From assembly GCA_002408125.1 (NCBI GenBank), contig DHQO01000026.1:21528-80448 (forward strand): 58,921 nucleotides of DNA, written 5' to 3'. The position numbers and the translations under genes are program-made. Position 1 is the stretch's first letter, and each line of letters starts with the position of its first letter. This document shows, piece after piece, positions 50,816 through 58,294 of this stretch. The notes under the pieces were generated by a model. The model saw nothing but the letters and a program-made list of their open reading frames with translations. It was not told the DNA's origin and did not search any database. The stretch is from Hyphomonadaceae bacterium UBA5336. Lineage in GTDB: Bacteria > Pseudomonadota > Alphaproteobacteria > Caulobacterales > Hyphomonadaceae.

Positions 50816-51376
50816 ATGACGCAAAGCCTGACCGGACGCCTTCTGATCGCCATGCCGAGCATTGGTGACACGCGGTTCAAACGCTCGGTCATACTGGTTT
50901 GCGCCCATAGCGAGGATTACGCCATGGGGCTGGTGCTCAACAAACCCATGGAAGGCCTCAGCCTGCCCGACCTGCTCGACCAGCTCGATATTGAGCAGAC
51001 CATCGCTGTTCCCGACCGCTTCGTGCTCGATGGCGGGCCGGTGGGCAATGATCGCGGCTTTGTCCTGCACAGCGGCGACTATCAGTGCGACGGCGCGACC
51101 ATGGATGTCACCGAGGGTGTCTGCCTGACGGCCACGCGCGACGTGTTGCACGCGATTGCCTCCGGGCCGGCGCCGCGGACCTCCATCCTGGCGCTGGGAT
51201 ACTCCGGCTGGGGGCCGGGCCAGCTTGAGATGGAGTTGCAGGAAAACGCCTGGCTGATCGGCGAGCCGGACAATATGATCCTGTTCGGCGACGATCACGA
51301 AGCCAAGTGGGACCGTGCGCTCGACCTGATCGGAGTCTCCTCAGGGCGGCTGCAGTCGGCGCCCGGGCGTGCCTGA
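50816..51376 (+). CDS. YqgE/AlgH family protein
   Basis: 186 residues, DUF179. The opening LTGRLLIAMPSIGDTRFKRSVILVCAHSEDYAMGLVLNKPM is the family signature, followed by the GGPVGNDRGFVLH block, the VTARD-like TATRDVLHAIA and LGYSGWGPGQLEMELQENAWL. The biochemical role is unresolved; a link to alginate (AlgH) is historical. It reads away from the peroxiredoxin gene over a ~130-bp promoter region and ends 7 bp from the convergent EAL gene stop. Confidence 0.93.
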   Translation: MTQSLTGRLLIAMPSIGDTRFKRSVILVCAHSEDYAMGLVLNKPMEGLSLPDLLDQLDIEQTIAVPDRFVLDGGPVGNDRGFVLHSGDYQCDGATMDVTEGVCLTATRDVLHAIASGPAPRTSILALGYSGWGPGQLEMELQENAWLIGEPDNMILFGDDHEAKWDRALDLIGVSSGRLQSAPGRA

Positions 51377-51383
51377 GAGGCAG

Positions 51384-52427
51384 CTACAAGGCGCTCAGCC
51401 CCAGCCGCTCGCTTGCCGCCTCCCGCAGCATGGGCCGGGAAAAGGCAAACCCTTGTGCATAGTCAAAGCCAAGCCGGCGCAGCGCGTCGAGCTGCCAGTC
51501 GGCTTCCACCCCCTCGCCCGTGATCGTCATGCCCAGCGAATGGGCAAGGTTCGACACCGCCCCAAGAATGGCGTCCGTGCGCGGCTCGCCGATGCGCCGG
51601 GTCAAGGCGGGATCGATTTTCAACCCGTCAGCCGGCAGGTCCGCCAGCCAGCTGAACGAGGAATGCCCCGAGCCGAAATCATCCAGCACCAGCCCTGCTC
51701 CGGCCGCCTTCAGCGCCTTGGCGACCTCGATCGCCTCACCCGCATCGCGCAGGGCCGCCTGTTCGGTAAGCTCCAGACGCAGGGTATGGGGCGGCAGCTG
51801 GAAGCCTTCGATCACCGCCTCAACGAGGCCCACAAGGCCGGCATGTTCCAGGTCGCGGCCAGTGAGATTGACGTGGACGAAGAGATCGCGGCCTGAGCGG
51901 GCGCGCCAGTCGGCCAGCGCCTCGGCCGCATGCAGGATCATGTTCGAAGCCAGGCCCTCATCCTCATACCGGTTGGCGGCATAGGCATTGTCAGGGCCGA
52001 GCTTCCAGCGTGCCAAGGCCTCAAAACCCATGATCTTCTCTGTATCGGCCACCGATACAATGGGCTGGAATACCGGCTGCAGGTCCGGGCCAGGGCCTTC
52101 CTGTTCGGGCACGGCATTGGCCATCTCCGCACCTGAGAGGATCATGCCCTGTGCCTCGCGTTTGCTCAGGAAGGCACCGACAAGCTGGATCTGGCGATCA
52201 TCGGAGAGATTCAGCGCGCAGTTCACGGTGACATCGCTGCCGGTGAGGCTCAGCTGCAGCCGGTTGCGCGAGAAGCCGTCGAGCAGTGGGCCAAGCCCTT
52301 CCAGCGACCAGATCCCACGCAGGTCGGAAAAGGCCGAATTCGTCCCGGTCGTCAGGCTCAGCCGCCGGGCCGGCGCGTCCCAGTGCCAGTGACCTTCATA
52401 GCCCTGTTTCGGGTCCCGTGCGCTCAC
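51384..52427 (-). CDS. EAL-domain c-di-GMP phosphodiesterase
   Basis: 347 residues. An N-terminal ~105-residue PAS-like region (WHWDAPARRLSLTTG...) precedes the EAL domain. Catalytic residues are in place: EALAR (MGFEALARW), the VHVNLTG asparagine, LELTEQ, LDDFGSGHSSF, LKIDPAL lysine/aspartate, EGVE and YAQGF. It should be active in hydrolysing c-di-GMP to pGpG and could oppose PleD. The GTG start at 52427 overlaps the GNAT stop by 4 nt (GTGA), so the pair is coupled. No membrane helix, so the sensor is cytosolic. Confidence 0.9.
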   Translation of the reverse strand: MSARDPKQGYEGHWHWDAPARRLSLTTGTNSAFSDLRGIWSLEGLGPLLDGFSRNRLQLSLTGSDVTVNCALNLSDDRQIQLVGAFLSKREAQGMILSGAEMANAVPEQEGPGPDLQPVFQPIVSVADTEKIMGFEALARWKLGPDNAYAANRYEDEGLASNMILHAAEALADWRARSGRDLFVHVNLTGRDLEHAGLVGLVEAVIEGFQLPPHTLRLELTEQAALRDAGEAIEVAKALKAAGAGLVLDDFGSGHSSFSWLADLPADGLKIDPALTRRIGEPRTDAILGAVSNLAHSLGMTITGEGVEADWQLDALRRLGFDYAQGFAFSRPMLREAASERLGLSAL

Positions 52428-52996
52428 GCTCGCAAATCCTCCAGCACACGAGCATAGAGGATATGATCGCGGCGGCGACCTCCAATTTCCAGATAGGCAC
52501 GGGCGCGGCCCTCTTTTTCAAAGCCGCATCGTTCTAGCACCTGCTGGGAGCGGACGTTCTCGTCGAGCGTGCCGGCCTCGATCCGCGCCAGGCCCAGCTC
52601 GGCGTAACACCAGTGGCAGACACGCTCGACAGCCTCGCTCATATAACCCTGCCCGGCCGCCTCTTCGAGCAGCCAGTAGCCGAGCGAGCCCATCTGCGCC
52701 GGCCCGCGCCGCACATTGGTAATGGAGACCCCACCTAGAATCTTGCCGCCTTCGCGCATGAAGATGAGAAACACATAGGCCCGGTCATCGCGCCAGCCCC
52801 CTCGCCAGGCCCGCAGGCGCCGGCTCCAGTCTTCCTTTGAGAGGGCATCGGCCGGCCAGAGCGGTTCCCAGCGTTCGAGATGTTCGCGGCTTTTCCGCCG
52901 TCCCTCAGCCCATGCAGTATAGTCAGCGCGCTCCGGCGCACGGATCAGAAGCCGCGGTGTCAGCAGCTCCACATCCCGTGCAACCATCCCGATCAC
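52424..52996 (-). CDS. RimJ/RimL-type GNAT acetyltransferase
   Basis: 190 residues. RLLIRAPERADYTAWAEGRR at the start and ILGGVSITNVRRGPAQMGSLGYWLLEEAAGQGYMSEAV (acetyl-CoA-binding region), then GLARIEAGTLDENVRSQQVLERCGFEKEG, are the ribosomal-protein N-acetyltransferase pattern. The target protein is unknown. A GTG at 52996 overlaps the thrC stop (GTGA) and is preferred; ATG 52987 is the alternative. Downstream it overlaps the EAL gene, so thrC-GNAT-EAL forms one coupled run at the end of the cta cluster. Confidence 0.87.
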   Translation of the reverse strand: MIGMVARDVELLTPRLLIRAPERADYTAWAEGRRKSREHLERWEPLWPADALSKEDWSRRLRAWRGGWRDDRAYVFLIFMREGGKILGGVSITNVRRGPAQMGSLGYWLLEEAAGQGYMSEAVERVCHWCYAELGLARIEAGTLDENVRSQQVLERCGFEKEGRARAYLEIGGRRRDHILYARVLEDLRA

Positions 52997-54378
52997 CGCC
53001 CGGCCGCGAGCTTCAGGATGTACTCGCGCACCGCACCCTGCTCGGCCGGCAGGACCGAGAAGTGCTCTTCTGCGCCGAGGGCGCCGACACAGCGTGTCGG
53101 CAGGCCGGGACGCTCGCCGGTCGCCTCTTCCACGGTTTCGGGAAACTTCGCGGCATGGGCGGTCGAGAGTACGATGTCGGTTGCGGTTGAGAGGGGCGCG
53201 CGCGAGGCGGCCTGGGTGCCGACAGCGGTATGGGGGCAGATGGCCCAGCCGGTCTCGGCCTTGATGCGGCGCATCTCCGCCAGCGTATCGCCATTGGAAA
53301 TGGTGGTCGCGGAAAAGCCCATGCAGCCGAGCGGACCCTTGATCGTGTCGGGTAGTTCCACATCGCCGGACTGGGCGAAGGCGCCATAGAGGGCGGCAAT
53401 CGCCTCGCTGTTGCGCCCGCTCGCCTCATAGAGGACACGCTCCAGGTTTGACGGCACGGTGATGTCCATGGCCGGGCTCGGCGTGGCGATAGTGGTGGAG
53501 CGCGACATGCGCCCGGTATCGAGCACCTGGCGCAGGGCATCGTTCTCGTTCACCGCGCAAATCAGCTCAAATCCCGAGAGCAGGCCACAGCGCGCGGCAA
53601 CATAGCCGGCCAGCGCGTCGCCCATATTCCCGCTCGGCACGATAAATCGCAGCGGATGATCCGCGCCCATCGCGGCCTGAGCCGTGGCATAATAGACAGA
53701 CTGGGCCGCGATCCGCGCCCAGTTGATTGAGTTCACGCCCGACAGGCCAACTTCTTCTACAAACCCAGCTTCAGCGAACAGTGACTTCACGATCGACTGG
53801 CAGACATCGAAGTCGCCCTCCAGTGCGAGATTGTGGACGTTCTCCGCACCGGTGGTCGTCATGAACAGGCGCTGGACCGGCGAAATCCGTTCATGCGGAT
53901 GCAGGATCACCAGATCGACATTCCTGCTGCCGGCAAAGGCGCCGGCGGCAGCCCCGCCCGTATCCCCGCTGGTGGCGCAGACAATGGTCATGCGCCGGCC
54001 CTGACGCTCCAACGCCCAGTCATAGAGCTGGCCGATGAACTGCATCGCCACATCCTTGAAGGCCAGCGTCGGCCCATGATGCAGCTCCATCATGAAGGCG
54101 TTCGGGCCAAGCTGTACGAGCGGCGCGACCGACTTGTGCGCAAAGGAGGCGTAGGCCTTCTCGCACAGGACCGTCATCTCCGCTTCGGAGATAGCGTCGC
54201 CGGCGAAGGCCTTCAGGACACGTGCGGCGGTTGCGACGTAGCTCTCGCCCGGCTCCGGGCGCGCAATCCGGGGATAGGTCTCGGGCACATAGAGCCCGCC
54301 ATCGGGGGCGAGCCCCGCCAGACAGGCTGTCAGGAAATCCACCGGCGCGCTGCGCCCGCGCGTAGAAACATACTTCAC
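52993..54378 (-). CDS. thrC: Threonine synthase
   Basis: 461 residues from a GTG at 54378, fixed by CAGGAG 6 nt upstream and by overlap with the SURF1 stop (GTGA). The PLP lysine is in HHGPTLAFKDVAMQF; CATSGDTGGAAAGAFA binds the PLP phosphate region; PVQRLFMTTTG and INWARIAAQSVYYATAQ follow. It converts O-phosphohomoserine to threonine. A thrC next to SURF1 and cta genes is a recurrent alphaproteobacterial order. Confidence 0.95.
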   Translation of the reverse strand: MKYVSTRGRSAPVDFLTACLAGLAPDGGLYVPETYPRIARPEPGESYVATAARVLKAFAGDAISEAEMTVLCEKAYASFAHKSVAPLVQLGPNAFMMELHHGPTLAFKDVAMQFIGQLYDWALERQGRRMTIVCATSGDTGGAAAGAFAGSRNVDLVILHPHERISPVQRLFMTTTGAENVHNLALEGDFDVCQSIVKSLFAEAGFVEEVGLSGVNSINWARIAAQSVYYATAQAAMGADHPLRFIVPSGNMGDALAGYVAARCGLLSGFELICAVNENDALRQVLDTGRMSRSTTIATPSPAMDITVPSNLERVLYEASGRNSEAIAALYGAFAQSGDVELPDTIKGPLGCMGFSATTISNGDTLAEMRRIKAETGWAICPHTAVGTQAASRAPLSTATDIVLSTAHAAKFPETVEEATGERPGLPTRCVGALGAEEHFSVLPAEQGAVREYILKLAAGR

Positions 54379-55061
54379 GACTGGCTCCTGAACCTCAATC
54401 GCCCCTTGGAATGGTGAAACACGAAATAGACACCGACCAGCGCTGCGGCGAGTCCCCACCAGGTCAGCGCATAGCCCAAATGACGCTCGGGCGGCAACGG
54501 GTCGACGAGTTCCGGCGTGCCATAGGGATTGACCGTCGTGCGCACACGTGAGGGATCCTCAGCGTCTCGGATGGTCAGCTGAACCGGTTCGGCCACCGGG
54601 ATGTCGGCGTTGCCGAGGCCATAGCGCGCGAGGATCCCAGCACGATCGAAAATGACCCAGGTGTTCTCTTCCGGCAGGTTGCGGGAGGACTGGCGCCCTT
54701 CGCGCTGGAAGATGCGCACATCGGCCTGAAGGCGCGCACCGCTCGGAACGGTCATGTCGACCGGGTTCGCCCCGCCCGTGGCATCGGCGGCCATCAGGAG
54801 CGTCGCCCCGTCCGAAACCCGCGTGACGAGCACGTAGCGCCGCCAGATCGGCTCGCCGTCTGCAATGCCGTAGATGTTCTGAACCGACTTTCCGGGCAGG
54901 TCGATCACGTCAGCGGTGATCGACTGGACCGGCGGAAGCTCCGCCGGGTCCATGTTCTGCTTGCCGAGATATCGGCCGTATTGCCAGTTCCCGAGCCAGA
55001 TCAAAATGCCCAGGCTCACAAGGCTGAGCACGGTGAGCAGGGGTAGCGGGCGGAATGTCAT
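54375..55061 (-). CDS. SURF1-family cytochrome oxidase assembly protein
   Basis: 228 residues from ATG 55061 (a GTG at 55079 is possible). Two terminal transmembrane helices (PLLTVLSLVSLGILIWLGNWQYGRYL and a C-terminal RHLGYALTWWGLAAALVGVYFVF) enclose the periplasmic SURF1 domain. The family marks GNWQ, NPYGTPE (here NPYGTPELVDPLPPERHLGYALTW) and the Gly/Arg pairs are seen. It aids haem a insertion into subunit I of aa3 oxidase. It overlaps thrC. Confidence 0.9.
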   Translation of the reverse strand: MTFRPLPLLTVLSLVSLGILIWLGNWQYGRYLGKQNMDPAELPPVQSITADVIDLPGKSVQNIYGIADGEPIWRRYVLVTRVSDGATLLMAADATGGANPVDMTVPSGARLQADVRIFQREGRQSSRNLPEENTWVIFDRAGILARYGLGNADIPVAEPVQLTIRDAEDPSRVRTTVNPYGTPELVDPLPPERHLGYALTWWGLAAALVGVYFVFHHSKGRLRFRSQS

Positions 55062-55098
55062 TGCAAGAACGCAGGGCACTTGGCCCGGCGCCCCGTTT

Positions 55099-55971
55099 CT
55101 AGTGGCCGAGGATCAGGAACGGCGCGACATAGACAAAGGCGAAGAGGAACAGCCAGACCACGTCAACGAAGTGCCAGTACCAGGCCGCCGCCTCGAAACC
55201 GAAATGCTTCTGGGGGGTGAACCCGCCCAGCAGCAGGCGGATCAGGCAGACCGTCAGGAAGATCGTCCCGATCAGCACGTGCGCGCCGTGGAAGCCGGTG
55301 GCCATAAAGAAGGCCGAGCCATAAAGCGTGCCGTCATAGGTGAACTGCGCATGGCTGTATTCGAGCACCTGCAGGAAGGTGAAGAAAGCACCAAGCAGGA
55401 TGGTCAGGATCAGGCCATTGCGGGCGCCGTCGCGGTCGCCATGCTGCAGGGCATGGTGGGCCCAGGTCACGGTCGTGCCCGACAGCAGCAGAACGATGGT
55501 GTTGATCAGTGGCAGGTGGAACGGATCGAAGGTTTCCACACCGACCGGCGGCCAGTCTGCAAAGCGCGAGAGGCCATCGGCATAGATCGGGTTGGAAGCG
55601 TCCCATGTCGGGCCAACGCGGGCATCAGCAAAAATCGCGAACTCGAAGAAGGACCAGAACCAGGCCACAAAGAACATCACCTCGGAGGCGATGAACAGGA
55701 TCATGCCATAGCGCAGGCCGATCTGGACAACCGGGGTATGGTCGCCCTCACGGCTTTCCTTGATGACGTCGCCCCACCATCCGACCATGGTGTAGAGGAT
55801 GATCACCAGGCCCAGGGCGGCGAGCCACCAGGTGCCGGCCTCCATGCCGAACAGGCCCTTCATATAGGTCACCAGGCCGACAAACATCACAGCCACGCCG
55901 ATGGAGCCAACCAGCGGCCAGGGAGAGGGGTTTACCAGATGATAGTCGTGATGGACTTCGCCATGGGCCAT
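55099..55971 (-). CDS. ctaE: Cytochrome c oxidase subunit III
   Basis: 290 residues, seven helices. Marks include HDYHLVNPSPWPLVGSIGV near the start, MFFVAWFWSFFEFA, the WPPVGVETFDPFHLPLINT loop, HHALQHGDRDGA, YGSAFFMATGFHGAHVLIGT and AAWYWHFVDVVWLFLF. It is the non-catalytic third core subunit of aa3-type oxidase, which stabilises the active site and proton uptake. It follows ctaG by 75 bp. Confidence 0.97.
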   Translation of the reverse strand: MAHGEVHHDYHLVNPSPWPLVGSIGVAVMFVGLVTYMKGLFGMEAGTWWLAALGLVIILYTMVGWWGDVIKESREGDHTPVVQIGLRYGMILFIASEVMFFVAWFWSFFEFAIFADARVGPTWDASNPIYADGLSRFADWPPVGVETFDPFHLPLINTIVLLLSGTTVTWAHHALQHGDRDGARNGLILTILLGAFFTFLQVLEYSHAQFTYDGTLYGSAFFMATGFHGAHVLIGTIFLTVCLIRLLLGGFTPQKHFGFEAAAWYWHFVDVVWLFLFAFVYVAPFLILGH

Positions 55972-56046
55972 GGGTCGCCGCTCCAGTATCAGGTCAAATC
56001 TTTGATGGGTGGTGTTTAGACCGCTCCGCGGGAAATCCGCAACCGC

Positions 56047-56598
56047 CTAGTCGAGACTGGCACCATTGGACGCACCCGGGAAATCCTGAGTCTCGAAAAA
56101 GGTGTAGGACAGCGTGATCGTATGCACGTCATCCATCAGCGGCTTCTGGTCCATGTAGGGATCGACGAAGAATACCACAGGCAGGGTCTTGGTCTCTCCC
56201 GGCCCGATCACGCGCTCGGTGAAGCAGAAGCATTCCAGCTTGTTGAAATAGGGCCCTGCGCGGTGGGGGGTCACATTGTAGCTGGCGATCACAGAGACCG
56301 GATGGCTGGAGGTGTTCGTGGCCTCGTAAAAGGCAAGGCCATGCTCGCCGAGATGGATCTCGTGGCTGGTTTCGAGCGGGCGGAACTTGAGCGGCACATT
56401 GTTCACATTCGCGTCGAAACGAATGGTCACCGTGCGGTCGATAATATCGCTCGGCGCGGCCTCAGCAATGCGCGTCGTCCCGCCAAAGCCGGTGTCGCGG
56501 CAGAACCTATCGTAGAGCGGTTTTGACGCTGCAGCGAGGCCAAGCATTATGAGTGGCGGAACAGTGAAGATCAGGGCGGTGCGCAGATTGCGGTTCAT
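56047..56598 (-). CDS. ctaG: Cytochrome c oxidase assembly protein CtaG (Cox11)
   Basis: 183 residues from ATG 56598 (an open extension to 56637 overlaps the small upstream gene). A single N-terminal helix (RTALIFTVPPLIMLGLAAASKPLYDRFC) anchors a periplasmic immunoglobulin-like copper chaperone. The copper-binding motif CFCF is in NKLECFCFTERVIGPGE; VTIRFDANVNNVPLKFRP and PVVFFVDPYMDQ are family blocks. It delivers copper to the CuB site of subunit I. Confidence 0.95.
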   Translation of the reverse strand: MNRNLRTALIFTVPPLIMLGLAAASKPLYDRFCRDTGFGGTTRIAEAAPSDIIDRTVTIRFDANVNNVPLKFRPLETSHEIHLGEHGLAFYEATNTSSHPVSVIASYNVTPHRAGPYFNKLECFCFTERVIGPGETKTLPVVFFVDPYMDQKPLMDDVHTITLSYTFFETQDFPGASNGASLD

Positions 56599-56602
56599 CG
56601 CG

Positions 56603-56779
56603 TCAGAACCCCCCGCGTGGCACCGCGCCGGTGCCACTGATCCGGATCATGGTGATGATCAGTATCGCCACGACAAAGGCAAACAGGCTCAGGCCAAGCC
56701 AGAGATTGCGCCGCTTGCGCGCCTTCAGCTCTTCCGGCGTCAGCTGGCGGGGCTCGAAATCAGGATCCGGCTCGCTCAT
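56603..56779 (-). CDS. Small single-helix oxidase-cluster protein (CoxF-like)
   Basis: 58 residues: MSEPDPDFEPRQLTPEELKARKRRN, then one hydrophobic helix (LWLGLSLFAFVVAILIITMI) and a short RISGTGAVPRGGF tail. This is the short alphaproteobacterial protein usually found between ctaB and ctaG (often called CoxF or 'cytochrome c oxidase assembly, small'). The start overlaps the ctaB stop (ATGA) and the stop lies 4 bp before ctaG, so translation is coupled on both sides. A structural or assembly role in the oxidase is inferred from position. Confidence 0.87.
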   Translation of the reverse strand: MSEPDPDFEPRQLTPEELKARKRRNLWLGLSLFAFVVAILIITMIRISGTGAVPRGGF

Positions 56780-57735
56780 GCCAGCAGCTCCGAGACTGGG
56801 ATGCTCAAGCCGAACAGGTGCTCGACCAGCAGCGCGGCATATATCGCGAAAAGATAGAAGATCGAGAAGGCAAAGGTGCCGGCGGCCAGCTTGTTCTCCG
56901 TAGGCGTTGCATCGGCCTCGCCTGCCCGTGTCATCAGCAGGCGCCCTGACAGGGCGATGAATCCGAGGCCCAGGAGGCCGGCGGTGGCGCCATAGATCAC
57001 ACCGCCAAGCCCGGTGACCAGCGGCAGCATGGTCGTGGCGAAGAGAACAAGCGTATAGACCATGATCTGGCGGCGGGTGACGGCCGCGCCATGGGTGACC
57101 GGGAGCATCGGCACGCTGACCTTCTCGTATTCCTTGTGGGCCAACAGGGAGAGCGCCCAGAAATGGGGCGGGGTCCACATGAATATGATGGCGAAAAGGA
57201 TCCAGGCATCCTGCGGCACGGTGCCGGTCACCGCCGCCCAGCCGATCACCGGCGGGAAGGCCCCTGCCCCGCCACCGATGACGATATTCTGCGGCGTCGC
57301 CCGCTTCAGCCACATGGTGTAGATCACGCCGTAATAGACGATGGAAAAAGCCAGCAGCGCCGCGGCGAGCCAGTTGGATGCAAGCCACATCAGCATCACT
57401 GAGGCCGCCGACAGGATGAGCCCGAGGCTGAGCGCTTCCTCGCGCGGGACGGCGCCGGACGGGATAGGCCGCGTGGCGGTACGCGTCATCTGCGCGTCGA
57501 TATCGGAATCGTACCACATGTTTATCGCGCCGGCTGCGCCGGATCCCAGCGCCACGGCCAGGGTCGCCATGGCCGCCATGAAGGGATGCATGGCAATGCC
57601 GCTCACGCTTTCGGCGGCTACCAGGCCGACAAAGGCGGTGAACACCACCAGCAGCATGATGCGCGGCTTCAGGAGCTGGACATAATCGCCGGCAGTCGCC
57701 GGGCGGACGTCAGAAATGATCGGCTGGTCGGTCAT
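56776..57735 (-). CDS. ctaB: Protoheme IX farnesyltransferase (haem O synthase)
   Basis: 319 residues from ATG 57735 with AGAGG upstream. UbiA-superfamily prenyltransferase with eight to nine helices. The first aspartate-rich motif is NMWYDSDIDAQMTRTATRPIP and the second is in the WTPPHFWALSLLAHKEYEKV loop, which matches haem O synthases. It adds a farnesyl tail to haem b as the first step to haem a. The last codons of the COX1-like gene overlap its start by 26 nt. Confidence 0.95.
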   Translation of the reverse strand: MTDQPIISDVRPATAGDYVQLLKPRIMLLVVFTAFVGLVAAESVSGIAMHPFMAAMATLAVALGSGAAGAINMWYDSDIDAQMTRTATRPIPSGAVPREEALSLGLILSAASVMLMWLASNWLAAALLAFSIVYYGVIYTMWLKRATPQNIVIGGGAGAFPPVIGWAAVTGTVPQDAWILFAIIFMWTPPHFWALSLLAHKEYEKVSVPMLPVTHGAAVTRRQIMVYTLVLFATTMLPLVTGLGGVIYGATAGLLGLGFIALSGRLLMTRAGEADATPTENKLAAGTFAFSIFYLFAIYAALLVEHLFGLSIPVSELLA

Positions 57736-58213
57736 CGGGCCTCTGTGGCGCTCTTCCATGTCGAATGCGCCGATACGTAGCTTCCCCTATGACTATTGCA
57801 AAGATCACGACTGAAATCGCCGTGACAATGTAGCCGGTGCGGGTGAGCCAGGGCGTGCGGGTCAGCACGTCCGGATAGTCGATATACCGAACCGGCATGC
57901 CGATGATGATGATCGAACTCTCCGCCAGAATCAGGCCAGCGCCGAGGACAAGCAGCAGAAACTGAACAACGCCCAGCCAGCGCCGATAGGCTACGCCAAC
58001 CAGCCTGTGAAACAGCGCATAAATCACGCCAAACCCGACAAACAATGCGGCCAGGCTGGCATAATAGGGCAAGTCGAGGACGGCGAAATATGTTTCGTAA
58101 TAATCTGCATCGGGCACCGGGCTGGACGATCGATAAATCGCCCATATTGACCATCCTGCAATCGCCAGGGCAGCCAGGCAGAACGCGATCGGAAGCTTGC
58201 TGGTTCGCCGCAT
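57710..58213 (-). CDS. Four-helix COX1-like protein lacking haem ligands
   Basis: 167 residues from ATG 58213 (a GTG at 58231 is possible), four hydrophobic helices. It aligns without gaps to the final part of CtaD in this same window: K6-x-P8 matches K-V-P before helix IX; YETYFAVLDLPYYASL matches HDTYFVVAHFHYVLSL; VGVAYRRWLG matches FGVKYNEMLG. GMPVRYIDYP matches GMPRRYVDYA after one 1-residue gap. In the 43-residue helix X block 17 positions are identical. The two histidines that ligate the haems in helix X are Asp47 and Pro49 here, so it cannot hold haem. It is a stand-alone, degenerate copy of COX1 helices IX-XII; its role is unknown. Confidence 0.8.
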   Translation of the reverse strand: MRRTSKLPIAFCLAALAIAGWSIWAIYRSSSPVPDADYYETYFAVLDLPYYASLAALFVGFGVIYALFHRLVGVAYRRWLGVVQFLLLVLGAGLILAESSIIIIGMPVRYIDYPDVLTRTPWLTRTGYIVTAISVVIFAIVIGEATYRRIRHGRAPQRPDDRPADHF

Positions 58214-58231
58214 GGTCAAGCTGGGTCCCAC

Positions 58232-58272
58232 AAAAGCAGAGCGCGCGAAACTGGTAAGGCCTCGCGCGCTCT
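58232..58272 (-). terminator. Terminator or attenuator between ctaD and the COX1-like gene
   Basis: On the minus strand, AGAGCGCGCGA pairs with TCGCGCGCTCT over 11 bp (58238-58248 with 58262-58272), 13-nt loop, followed by UUUU (58232-58235). It stands ~25 bp after the ctaD stop and 19 bp before the COX1-like start. It could partly end transcription after ctaD. Confidence 0.65.
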
Positions 58273-58294
58273 TCCTGTTCGTATTTGCTGGCGA

